Of a stretch of DNA of 64,000 nt, positions 26,501 through 34,327 are shown one piece after another (the stretch's first letter is position 1; every line of letters begins with the position of its first letter). Origin of the DNA: Arcobacter sp. LA11 (lineage in GTDB: Bacteria > Campylobacterota > Campylobacteria > Campylobacterales > Arcobacteraceae). The position numbers were made by a program, and so were the translations under genes. The notes under the pieces were generated by a model. The model did not search any database, was not told the DNA's origin, and saw nothing but the letters and a program-made list of their open reading frames with translations. Where the stretch lies: contig NZ_BDIR01000007.1 in the NCBI RefSeq assembly GCF_001895145.1, forward strand, positions 84,208 through 148,207, written 5' to 3'.

Positions 26501-27673
26501 TTATTCTCCTATGACATATAAATCCTTTATGATTTTTAATTTATTGTGTTGGTATATCTCAATACCCCTATACTGAATGATTAACTTTTTAATTTTGTAA
26601 GTTAATCTACCTTTCAAATCGCGACTTCTTTCAACATCTAATTTAATGTGAAATAAAGAGTTAACTTTTCCAAGCTTGGTTGTTTTGGTTTTCGAGCACT
26701 TGCTGTCAGCTTCAAAAATTCTTTGCTCTAAAAAAGAATTCTGCTGAAAGAAATAGTAAAGTGGGATACCCTCTGTTGCAACTTGTTTATCCATCTCTTT
26801 TTTACCTATCTCTAGTTTATAATCTTTTTTGGAAAAAATCTTATTTTTTTTAATATTTGTGAAAGAATGATAGATTTTTTTATAAATTTGCTGATTCAAT
26901 GGCAATTGAGAATGAGAAAGTAACCTAATTTTGTTAGCTCTTTTCCATCCATCAAGTATTCTTGCATCATAATAATCACTTCCACTGCTTAGAGTTTTAG
27001 TTATATACTTTAGAATATATCTACTTGCATAATTAATATCACCTTTGATTGATACTGTTTCCAAATCTGTTCTTTCTAACTCATAATGTTCAATTATTCT
27101 TTTATATACTCCTCTGACAGCATCCACATGATTTAGAGGAACAAATATTAAGCAGTGAAGGTGGGCTATAAGTGTGGAGTGGCTCTCAATACTTTTCACA
27201 TACATTATTTCTTTTTTTGTGAAGTGTTTAATTCTTTTATACATAACTTTAAAAAGGGAGTTAAGAAATAAATAACTTTCTCTTATTGCTTCATTAACAG
27301 TATCAAATTTAAAATCAGGGTTGGGTCTTGTATATAGTCTCTTCCCATTTCTATAAGATATAGATTTAAAAGGATGATAAGAGCTAGGAACTGTAATAGT
27401 TAGAAATAAAGGAACATATCCTTTTTCTTTTGACATTGCTTCAATAGTAGAGATTTTTTGAGTTGTAAGGTGTGAATACTCTTTATATTTTTTCTCCCAC
27501 TCATAGGACATATTAATTTCATCATTTGAGTTAAAAACCTTTAATCTTCTTAGATAAGATTTTTGCTTTTGTTCTTTCTCAATTGATAACTGATAGTAAA
27601 ACTTTTTACTCTCTTCTATCTCTCTATAAAGTTTATTTTTTTGTAGTGTTCTTGTTGCATATAGTCTTTCCAT
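26501..27673 (-). CDS. HUH-superfamily replication initiator (rolling-circle type)
   Basis: In this 390-aa protein the three motifs of rolling-circle initiators can be read. Motif I is LFLTITVP (89-96). Motif II is HLHCLIF, with metal-binding H171 and H173. Motif III is Y215-ASR-Y219-ILKYITK, with two tyrosines four apart as in P2 gpA-type enzymes. The N-terminal 80 residues are charged and helical. Such proteins nick one strand to start replication of phage, plasmid or integrative-element DNA. It heads the Rep-SSB-FtsK gene set of the element. Confidence 0.82.
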   Translation of the reverse strand: MERLYATRTLQKNKLYREIEESKKFYYQLSIEKEQKQKSYLRRLKVFNSNDEINMSYEWEKKYKEYSHLTTQKISTIEAMSKEKGYVPLFLTITVPSSYHPFKSISYRNGKRLYTRPNPDFKFDTVNEAIRESYLFLNSLFKVMYKRIKHFTKKEIMYVKSIESHSTLIAHLHCLIFVPLNHVDAVRGVYKRIIEHYELERTDLETVSIKGDINYASRYILKYITKTLSSGSDYYDARILDGWKRANKIRLLSHSQLPLNQQIYKKIYHSFTNIKKNKIFSKKDYKLEIGKKEMDKQVATEGIPLYYFFQQNSFLEQRIFEADSKCSKTKTTKLGKVNSLFHIKLDVERSRDLKGRLTYKIKKLIIQYRGIEIYQHNKLKIIKDLYVIGE

Positions 27674-27726
27674 ACTTCCTCCTTTTGGAAGAAATATGAA
27701 ATTTTAAAGCTAATCGGACTTTTTAA

Positions 27727-27993
27727 CTAGTTATTGTCATTTAGTCCTAGGATATTTTTAATGATTGGATAGATAATTATAAATGAAGCTAGTGAAACTG
27801 CAAAGATAACTATAAGATACATCTCTTTTCCAGTAACTCTATTTAAAAAGGTATCATTTGTGAGTAGTAGTGCAAAGGCTGAGAAATAAGCATAATAAAA
27901 TCTTGATGCAATTGTAGTATCAAGTCTAAGGATTAGAAAGAGTATTCTAAAAAAGGCATACATAACAAAAACCATTGTAAGAAAAAAGCTCAT
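27727..27993 (-). CDS. Small multipass membrane protein of the element
   Basis: An 88-aa, almost entirely hydrophobic protein with about three membrane helices (1-22, 30-48, 57-80). Its start overlaps the stop of the lipoprotein gene upstream by 1 bp. No family is recognised. It could be a coat-like, holin-like or transfer-channel protein. It is longer and has more helices than a typical filamentous-phage major coat protein. Confidence 0.6.
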
Positions 27994-28226
27994 TAATTCT
28001 CCTCGAACTTTACTTCTAAATCTTCTTTATCATAGACTTGTACTGTTGTATCTATTTCTTGTGGTTTATCTTCTAGTGATTGACCTAGTTTATAGAGTCC
28101 TAAACCTATTCCAAATGCCACGGGGTGTTGTATATTTGATACACCACCGCCATACTTTTTAATCTTGGTCCCTGCTGCACAACCTGAAAGAATAAAAGCC
28201 AGTAAGCTTATATATAAATATTTCAT
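27993..28226 (-). CDS. Small lipoprotein of the element
   Basis: A 77-aa product with a clear lipoprotein signal: hydrophobic residues 3-12 followed by LSGC (Cys at 16). The mature part has a Gly-rich stretch ([27 protein letters not shown] split around residues 24-50) and an acidic tail. Gene order lipoprotein-membrane protein is tightly coupled. Function is unknown; entry-exclusion, lysis or envelope anchoring are possibilities not distinguished by sequence. Confidence 0.6.
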
Positions 28227-28233
28227 GTAAGCT

Positions 28234-29163
28234 CTATTTATTAACTATAGACTTAATATAAGCCTTTAATTTAGATATATCTTTCTTATTAAAAGTCTCT
28301 CTACTGCTTGTAGAAATTAAATGCTTAATATTTGAGCCATAAAGAACCTTTGAACCTCCACGGTAAGAATAAACAGCAACAGCTAAAGGAATACCTAATT
28401 TTTCTCCTTGAACATTAGTATACATTACTGCATAAGTTTTACTATTTTTTAACCTATAAAAATGATTACCAATAAACTCATCTTTATCATTCCATCGTAT
28501 AAACTGAGATTTTAAACCTTTAAAAAATGTGCCATCATACTTTGAATTCCAATTACTGAATTCTGTTTCTAAGTTTGTTTTTACTTCATCAACAGGAAGC
28601 TTTGATATAACCTTTCCCGATACCTTAACCATATCTTTATAGAAATACATATCATCTAACCTTTGAAATGTAACTTGACTGTCGTCATTGTATTCTTGAA
28701 GAACCTTGTTTATTTTCATAGAGAATAATCCACCCTTTTTTCGGAATTCAAAATTATCTCTATATGTAAGCACTACTGAGTTATCTTCTTTATTAACTTT
28801 ATAGTCATAGTAGAATGTCATAAACCCATCACCACCTGAAAGAGTTATCTTATAGCTAGTTGGTGTCTTAATTACACTATCAACATAATGGTCCTGAATT
28901 TTCACTTTTAAAAGCCAGTCTATGTCACTACTAAAATCATATGTTTCTATATTGTATTCGTTAGAAGCCTTACCCTCAAAGTTGGTAGTTGGAAGCTTTA
29001 AAACAACAGGCTTGTAATATTGAGGATTTGTTTTATAGTTATCTACTTGTATTCTCTCAAAAACTTTTGATTGTTTTATCTGAGCATTATTCGCACAACC
29101 AGTTAATAGTAAAGCTGATGTTAGCAGTCCTATTGATGTTTTTACTAATATCTTTTTTTTCAT
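28234..29163 (-). CDS. Lipoprotein of the element, unknown function
   Basis: A 309-aa protein with signal peptide and lipobox LTGC (Cys at 23). The mature part, about 285 residues, appears beta-rich and has no membrane segment or recognised motif. It is the first gene of the leftward operon that includes Rep and the translocase. Its promoter region contains the inverted repeat at 29179-29207. Such a prominent envelope protein in a small element might act in superinfection exclusion or phage defence, but that is speculation. Confidence 0.65.
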   Translation of the reverse strand: MKKKILVKTSIGLLTSALLLTGCANNAQIKQSKVFERIQVDNYKTNPQYYKPVVLKLPTTNFEGKASNEYNIETYDFSSDIDWLLKVKIQDHYVDSVIKTPTSYKITLSGGDGFMTFYYDYKVNKEDNSVVLTYRDNFEFRKKGGLFSMKINKVLQEYNDDSQVTFQRLDDMYFYKDMVKVSGKVISKLPVDEVKTNLETEFSNWNSKYDGTFFKGLKSQFIRWNDKDEFIGNHFYRLKNSKTYAVMYTNVQGEKLGIPLAVAVYSYRGGSKVLYGSNIKHLISTSSRETFNKKDISKLKAYIKSIVNK

Positions 29164-29178
29164 TCTGTTCCCTTTTAC

Positions 29179-29265
29179 TCTACTATAGAAAAGTGTATTA
29201 TAGTAGATTGATAAAAGATTTTACTAGAGATAGACTTACATTAAAATTATGTCTTATAGTAGAGT
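29179..29265. promoter_or_regulatory. Operator sites between lipoprotein operon and XRE gene
   Basis: TCTACTATA at 29179-29187 and TATAGTAGA at 29199-29207 form 9-bp inverted arms with an 11-bp spacer. A further TATAGTAGAG is at 29255-29264, seven bases before the XRE start codon. The three copies lie in the divergent control region, so the XRE protein probably represses both the element operon and its own gene. Confidence 0.6.
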
Positions 29266-29271
29266 GAATAA

Positions 29272-29508
29272 ATGCAAAAAATTACAACAGAAGATTTTTA
29301 TAAAATGATAGGTGCAAATGTTGCTAAATATAGAAAAGAAAAAGGGTTAAGTCAATTAGATTTATCACTTAAAATGGGATATAAGTCTGTTTCTGTAGTA
29401 TCAAGTTCTGAGATATTTTATAACGGTAAACATTTTAATTTAGAACATCTACTAAAAATATCTCAAATATTAGAAATTGATATATGTGAATTGTTTAAAA
29501 ATAATTAA
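29272..29508 (+). CDS. XRE-family transcriptional regulator
   Basis: A 78-aa protein that is essentially one Cro/cI-type helix-turn-helix domain: IGANVAKYRKEKGLSQLDLSLKMG at about 13-36, then the recognition region SVSVVSSSEI. It is the only rightward gene in the element and faces the element operon. Operator-like repeats lie directly upstream. It is likely the lysogeny-type switch of the element. A restriction controller (C protein) is less likely because it is convergent with the R-M genes. Its 3' end overlaps the endonuclease gene by 4 bp. Confidence 0.8.
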   Translation: MQKITTEDFYKMIGANVAKYRKEKGLSQLDLSLKMGYKSVSVVSSSEIFYNGKHFNLEHLLKISQILEIDICELFKNN

Positions 29509-30515
29509 TCTTTATGTGGTCCAATAAACTTATCCCCATTAAAGTGTATCATGTGGTCAGGAGCATCAGCAATCCATGATTCTGTTTCCCAAGCAAGTTG
29601 TGCAGAATATTGACGGAATTTAGCCTTTGTATTAAAAGCTGTAATAAATATTAAATCTGCCTTACAGTTAGAATCTTTCAATGATGTTTCTAAAATATGT
29701 TTTCGTGCATCATCAATTGGTCCTGAGGAATGAACTGCTTCAATTAAATATAACCAGTTTCTATCTTCACAATAAGCAACAATATCAGGAAGTTCTTGAT
29801 GTGATAATTCAAAGAAATTTAATTTCTTCAAACTATCTTCATCTAAATATGCATATTTATCTTCTGTATCACCTACATAAAGTAATTTAGCACCATAACC
29901 AAATCTAGGTAAGAACTCTTCTATAATATCTTTTTGAAGCTCATTATGTTCACCCGGAGAAAACTTAATTTCTTTTTCTTCATCAATCTTTATTGAAATT
30001 CTATTTAATTCTCGTTCTCTTTCTAGCTTCTCTTTTAAAGAAACTTTTATTTTTTTCATTTTTTCTACTTCAAGGTTCCAGTTTCTAGTATTGAAAGACT
30101 GTAAACATTCTTTATACTCATTAGGTAAACAATAACCCCTTGTAGAATCATTTGTTGAAGTCAAAGGTTTACTTCTAGCAACTATCCCATCTAAAACAAC
30201 CATTTTTAAATCTTTTCTTCTTATATCATCATAAGAGCCAGAGCTTATATTTTCTCCATAGTTTTCATTTATAAATTTTATAATATCTCTACTTTTTAAA
30301 TCTATATTATCTTCTTTTGATTTTACATTTGACCAATTAGAAGAGGGTTTAATTTGACAAACTGCTAAAAAAGATAAAGCTGTTCTTTCAATTCTTCTTC
30401 CTGTCTTTCCTAAAGGTATATTAAATTCTTCTAAAACTTTAACTGCCTCTAAAATTTTTAATTGTTGTTCATCAGTTTTTTTATTAAACTCTTTTGATTT
30501 TTTTAATAACTCCAT
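29505..30515 (-). CDS. BsuBI/PstI-family restriction endonuclease
   Basis: A 336-aa protein from the ATG at 30515, which lies 4 bp after the methyltransferase stop and behind AGGAT; a longer frame to 30560 overlaps the methyltransferase and is less likely. The C-terminal half matches the BsuBI/PstI endonuclease domain: LLYVGDTEDKYAYLDEDS, then LPDIVAYCEDRNWLYLIEAVHSSGPID with the catalytic D...E-x-x...S pattern, then KADLIFITAFNTKAKFR. Known members cut CTGCAG. The N-terminal half is the family's helical DNA-binding region. Confidence 0.87.
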   Translation of the reverse strand: MELLKKSKEFNKKTDEQQLKILEAVKVLEEFNIPLGKTGRRIERTALSFLAVCQIKPSSNWSNVKSKEDNIDLKSRDIIKFINENYGENISSGSYDDIRRKDLKMVVLDGIVARSKPLTSTNDSTRGYCLPNEYKECLQSFNTRNWNLEVEKMKKIKVSLKEKLERERELNRISIKIDEEKEIKFSPGEHNELQKDIIEEFLPRFGYGAKLLYVGDTEDKYAYLDEDSLKKLNFFELSHQELPDIVAYCEDRNWLYLIEAVHSSGPIDDARKHILETSLKDSNCKADLIFITAFNTKAKFRQYSAQLAWETESWIADAPDHMIHFNGDKFIGPHKD

Positions 30516-30519
30516 ACTA

Positions 30520-31542
30520 TTATCCTGTATACTTAACATCAAATAAAGATTGTTCTTCAAATAAAATTTTATTTTTAACTTTTACTAAATCTCTATCAAG
30601 CAAATATTTATGTATTTGTTCTGCAAACTTATAACCTAGTAAAGGTGGTACAGCATTACCAATTTGTTCTAATTGTTTATTCTGAGACCCATGAAACTCA
30701 TAAGAATCTGGAAAACTTTGCAATCTTGCTGCTTCTCTAACAGATAACATTCTTCTTCTACCATCTGGCATTTTTACTCTCAGCATATCAGCTGTTGCTC
30801 CATATAGATTTCGACAAGTCAAAGTTCTAGCTGGCTTATCAAAATGTAAATCTCTTGGTGTTTTACATTTAGACTTTTCCTCATACCTTGCAATATATTC
30901 ATCCATTTTAGGAGTAAGCCACTTTACATTTTCTGTAATATTATAAGCAATATCACCTATTGCTTCCGCAACAGTAATTTTTTCTTTAGTTTCTTCTGGA
31001 AATTTAAAGCCACCTTTATGTCCAATAACAAAAACTCTTTCTCTATTTTGAGGAACACCATAATTAGATGCTCTAACAAGCTTATACTCAACAATGTACC
31101 CTAAAGACTTCAAATCACTAAGTATTTTTTCAAAATACTCTTTATTTTTATACAACATACCTCTTACATTCTCAAATAAAAATATCTCGGGGTCAATTCT
31201 CTTTATTGCTGATAAATATGCGGGAAAACCATTTCTCAAATCATCTTTCCCTTTTTGTTTCCCATTTACACTAAATGGTTGACAAGGTGGACCACCAATA
31301 ATAACTTTTACATTTTCATATTCTGTATCTTCTGTTAAGTATTCAGTATTACAATATCCTGATAAATTCTTTTTGTATGTAGATGAAAATACATCATTGC
31401 ATTCATATCCAATTGTTTCATAACCTAAAGACTCAAAGCCAAGAGATAAGCCACCACAACCAGCAAATAAATCAAGTACTTTTAAATCATATTTAACATT
31501 TGGTATTAAACTATTAATTTCTTTTAGATAAGAATTAGCCAC
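30520..31542 (-). CDS. DNA (cytosine-5-)-methyltransferase
   Basis: A 340-aa C5-methyltransferase with SAM motif DLFAGCGGLSLGF (24-36), catalytic PCQ in GGPPCQPFS (Cys87), ENV motif near 119, QNRERVF motif near 165, and QIGNAVPP near 290. The target-recognition region between motifs VIII and IX is short. The start is GTG at 31542 behind AAAAGG. It forms an R-M pair with the endonuclease downstream. Classical PstI/BsuBI systems instead use an N6-adenine methylase, so this pairing is unusual. Confidence 0.93.
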   Translation of the reverse strand: MANSYLKEINSLIPNVKYDLKVLDLFAGCGGLSLGFESLGYETIGYECNDVFSSTYKKNLSGYCNTEYLTEDTEYENVKVIIGGPPCQPFSVNGKQKGKDDLRNGFPAYLSAIKRIDPEIFLFENVRGMLYKNKEYFEKILSDLKSLGYIVEYKLVRASNYGVPQNRERVFVIGHKGGFKFPEETKEKITVAEAIGDIAYNITENVKWLTPKMDEYIARYEEKSKCKTPRDLHFDKPARTLTCRNLYGATADMLRVKMPDGRRRMLSVREAARLQSFPDSYEFHGSQNKQLEQIGNAVPPLLGYKFAEQIHKYLLDRDLVKVKNKILFEEQSLFDVKYTG

Positions 31543-31618
31543 TATTTACCTTTTTCCTAATTTAAACTGTATTATATCTTAATTAATAAAAAATATAGAT
31601 TTCATTACATTTTGTAAT

Positions 31619-33472
31619 CTAATTAAAAAGCTTATTTATCTGCTCAGTAAACTTATCAAACTTCAACCCTTTATATTTAACTAGCTCTAAAATCTCATAA
31701 AGATAATCAGGCTCAAAATATTTATTACCATATCTATTAAATAATTCTGTATCAGTTCTACTGTGACCCATTAAAGTTTCCCCTCTTTTATCCTTTAGGC
31801 TTTCTGGAACATGCTTTATCTTATTTGCAAATGAATGCCGTAGAGAATAGAAACTTTTACTTTCAATATCTATAATATCAAGCTTATCAATCTTTTTGTT
31901 AAAATGTTCCTCACACCGCCTAACAGTATTGTGAATATTACTCTTAATAGTTTTATTCTTATCCTCATCTACAAATATAAACTTATGCTTATTCTCTTTT
32001 CTATACTCAATAAACTCTAATATTTTCAATTCATCTATAAAAAGTCTAGTTAAAGGAAGTTTCCTTTTTGTATTAACTGTTTTTTCACTTTTAACATTGT
32101 CTAGTCTTTTATCACTAGAACTATTCTCTTTTGATATTTCTAAATAATATATTAACTCATCATCTTTATTTGTTGTAGTCTTTAAATCTGTTACCATTAA
32201 TTGCCCTGCTTCTGCTGGTCTCATTCCAAGGAATAAAGTTAAAAATATTCCATAAATTTTAAGAGGGTCATTCTTCAAAGTGAATAATAGTTTTGAGTTA
32301 AGATAATCAAACTCATTAAAAATAAGTTCTAGCTCATTATCAGCAATTGGTAGCCTATCTGTACTACCATCATTTTTTATTCTAAAGCTTTCTAATACAA
32401 ACTTATTATCATTACATGGATTTTTAAAATTATATTTATTAGCACAAAAATTAATGAAAAATTTTACTCTCTCAAAATTTTTATTTATAGTTCTTATTTT
32501 ATTAGGGAATATATCTTCATACTTACTATCATAAACTTCATTTTCTCTATCTTTTAAAATCTTCTTTATAAGTTTAGTCTGTTCAAATATATCTAAATCT
32601 TTTGTTTGTGGCATTTTAAATCTATTTTTTGGAAGATGAATAATTATATCTTCAAGTACTTCCAAATCAGCTACAGTTAACTCATAAACTTCTTTTTTAG
32701 GAAATACCTCTTTTATCAACTTATAGCTAAAACAATATGTGTTTAATGTTTTTATTTTCAAGTCTCTTTTTATCTTTAGATATTCTCTTATATCTTCAAT
32801 CATCTCATCAAACTTTGGAAACTCTTTAGGCTCATCAATAACAGGAATACTACTATTAATATTTTGAACATAGATAATTTTTTCTTTAGGCTTTTTCTTC
32901 TTATATTTTTTAAGTGTATCTTCTGAACTATGAGATTCTGCTTTTAATAAATCAGCCTTTAAAATCTCTATCTCATACTTAAACAGCTTCCAATAAAAAG
33001 ATTCTTTCTCTTTCATTTCAGATAATGAGTTTTCATCAATCTGACACCGAGGGATTATCTCATCATCAACAATCTTTTTTATGTCTTCAAAATTTCGTCT
33101 CTTATCAATGTCATTATACTTTTTAAGCTTTTTAGTTACAGCTTTTATAGTGCTACCCTCATAAGAGATACCTTTTTTATTAATAAAAGTATTTGCCTTA
33201 TGTCTTAGTGTTTCAGCTTCTATATACTCTTCTATTGATTCACTATAGTATTTATATAATATATCATCTATGTCATAACTCGTCATTAATATTCCCATTT
33301 GTAAGTATCTGTTTATGTTGTAATTTAATAAGCTAGATAATGTTTTAGCAGTAGTATAACACGATGTCAATAATGACTTTCTAATAAGGATAGTGTCATT
33401 AGTTACTAAAGATTTTTTAACTCTCTTATGAAAGTAGTAAGTACCATTTCTACGATGTAAATATTTCGCCAT
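31619..33472 (-). CDS. int: Tyrosine-type site-specific integrase
   Basis: A 617-aa recombinase from the ATG at 33472 (GGAG 6 bp upstream). The N-terminal YLHRRNGTYYFHKRV is the small beta domain seen in long integrases. The C-terminal catalytic domain shows the first Arg in LGMRPAEAGQL, the Arg-His box in YSLRHSFANKI, the later His in LMGHSRTDTE and the nucleophilic Tyr in FNRYGNKYF. It lies at the end of the element away from ssrA, next to the right att core, and presumably recognises the tmRNA 3' end. Confidence 0.93.
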   Translation of the reverse strand: MAKYLHRRNGTYYFHKRVKKSLVTNDTILIRKSLLTSCYTTAKTLSSLLNYNINRYLQMGILMTSYDIDDILYKYYSESIEEYIEAETLRHKANTFINKKGISYEGSTIKAVTKKLKKYNDIDKRRNFEDIKKIVDDEIIPRCQIDENSLSEMKEKESFYWKLFKYEIEILKADLLKAESHSSEDTLKKYKKKKPKEKIIYVQNINSSIPVIDEPKEFPKFDEMIEDIREYLKIKRDLKIKTLNTYCFSYKLIKEVFPKKEVYELTVADLEVLEDIIIHLPKNRFKMPQTKDLDIFEQTKLIKKILKDRENEVYDSKYEDIFPNKIRTINKNFERVKFFINFCANKYNFKNPCNDNKFVLESFRIKNDGSTDRLPIADNELELIFNEFDYLNSKLLFTLKNDPLKIYGIFLTLFLGMRPAEAGQLMVTDLKTTTNKDDELIYYLEISKENSSSDKRLDNVKSEKTVNTKRKLPLTRLFIDELKILEFIEYRKENKHKFIFVDEDKNKTIKSNIHNTVRRCEEHFNKKIDKLDIIDIESKSFYSLRHSFANKIKHVPESLKDKRGETLMGHSRTDTELFNRYGNKYFEPDYLYEILELVKYKGLKFDKFTEQINKLFN

Positions 33473-33483
33473 TTTTGCTCCAA

Positions 33484-33502
33484 GTATCACACCTTGGTAT
33501 CA
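33484..33502 (+). repeat. Right terminal composite repeat (candidate integrase arm site)
   Basis: Second copy of GTATCACACC-N3-GTATCA. It is flanked by CCAAG and CTTGG, and overlaps the upstream region of the integrase gene, so binding there could also autoregulate integrase. Confidence 0.5.
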
Positions 33503-33584
33503 TTTTTAGAACAATTTAACGACAAATTTTAGTAACTTTTCCCTATAATTAGGGAGTTATAGAGTTTTTATCGGAGCTTTGAAA

Positions 33585-33596
33585 ACATCTCCACCA
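33585..33596 (+). repeat. Right attachment core (attR)
   Basis: ACATCTCCACCA identical to the last 12 nt of ssrA. The flanking bases differ (A before, A after; C and G at the left copy), so identity is limited to 12 bp. The stretch 33597-33777 that follows is AT-rich and shows no gene. Confidence 0.72.
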
Positions 33597-33777
33597 ATCC
33601 ATAAATAAAATAACCTCATAAATTTATTAAAATAATCAAAGAAAAAATAACTATTCAAAAATTATTTTAAACATTTTTTCAATTATAAAAACAATAAAAT
33701 GTAACAAAAGTATTATTTTAATAACTTTACAAGTTATATTAAATAACTTACTTAACTAAATAGTCAAAACAAAGTTT

Positions 33778-33810
33778 AATTGTAACTTGTTATGTTACAA
33801 TTATTATAAT
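33778..33810 (+). promoter_or_regulatory. Palindromic operator and -10 upstream of RHH-wHTH gene
   Basis: AATTGTAAC and GTTACAATT (33778-33786 and 33794-33802) form 9-bp inverted arms around a 7-bp spacer. TATAAT at 33805-33810 follows immediately. The palindrome covers the -35 region, a typical place for autoregulation by the downstream regulator. Confidence 0.55.
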
Positions 33811-33831
33811 TTTATTTAAGGTTAAAGAAAA

Positions 33832-34251
33832 ATGAGTCAAGATATTACAATTACATTATCAAAGGAAATGGAATTATTCTTATCTAAAAAGGCTAAAAAA
33901 AAAGAAATACCTCTTAAAAATACAATAGAAGAACTTATTAACGAACAAATAAATAATAAAATTCATTTTGATGAAGGTTTTTACTTTGATAAGCTAAAGA
34001 ATAAACTATTTAAAGCAGATGGAAGAATAATAGAATTTACAAAACTACAAAGTGGTCTTTTTCACCTTTTACTTGAAAAGCATGGTGAAATCGTAAGCTT
34101 TGAAACGATACATAATGAAGTTTGGAAAAACAAGAAGATGTCCATATTCACAATGAGAAATGTTGTTAAAAGAATTAGAGACTTAACATATTATGGGATT
34201 ATTGTAAATCATTCTAATCTAGGTTATTCATTAGGAGAAACCAAAGATTAG
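33832..34251 (+). CDS. RHH plus winged-helix DNA-binding regulator
   Basis: A 139-aa protein in two parts. Residues 1-44 (ITITLSKEMELFLSKKAKK...TIEELINEQ) look like an Arc/CopG ribbon-helix-helix. Residues about 55-135 are an OmpR/PhoB-type winged helix (LFHLLLEKHGEIVSFETIHNEVW, NVVKRIRD, GYSLG). There is no receiver domain. It sits 76 bp upstream of an orphan-looking histidine kinase but lacks the Asp that such a kinase would phosphorylate. The first part is a weak assignment; the winged helix is clear. Confidence 0.75.
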   Translation: MSQDITITLSKEMELFLSKKAKKKEIPLKNTIEELINEQINNKIHFDEGFYFDKLKNKLFKADGRIIEFTKLQSGLFHLLLEKHGEIVSFETIHNEVWKNKKMSIFTMRNVVKRIRDLTYYGIIVNHSNLGYSLGETKD

Positions 34252-34327
34252 GATATAAGATTCTCAACTCTTTGTATTTAAAGTTTTTAACTGTATAATA
34301 TTTTTTTGGGAGAAAAGACTATTATAT

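Larger units (their letters stand above)
24211..33596. mobile_element. Integrative element inserted at ssrA (about 9.4 kb)
   Basis: The element begins at the ssrA 3' end and ends at the 12-bp core repeat 33585-33596. Contents from left to right are membrane protein, FtsK-like ATPase, 88-aa possible ssDNA-binding protein, HUH Rep, small membrane protein, two lipoproteins, XRE regulator, BsuBI/PstI-type endonuclease, C5-methyltransferase and tyrosine integrase at the distal end. No conjugative relaxosome/T4SS, capsid or terminase genes are seen. Rep plus FtsK-like translocase plus integrase recalls actinomycete AICEs, while Rep/SSB/ATPase/small membrane proteins recall filamentous phages. It carries a restriction-modification cargo. 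Confidence 0.88.

Noticed and set aside
29272..29508. XRE protein as a restriction controller (C) protein
   Set aside because: It is convergent with the R-M genes, and its operators face the Rep/FtsK operon, so a repressor of the element fits better.
29505..30560. Longer endonuclease reading frame starting at 30560
   Set aside because: It would overlap the methyltransferase by 41 bp. The ATG at 30515 is just after the methyltransferase stop with an AGGAT site.
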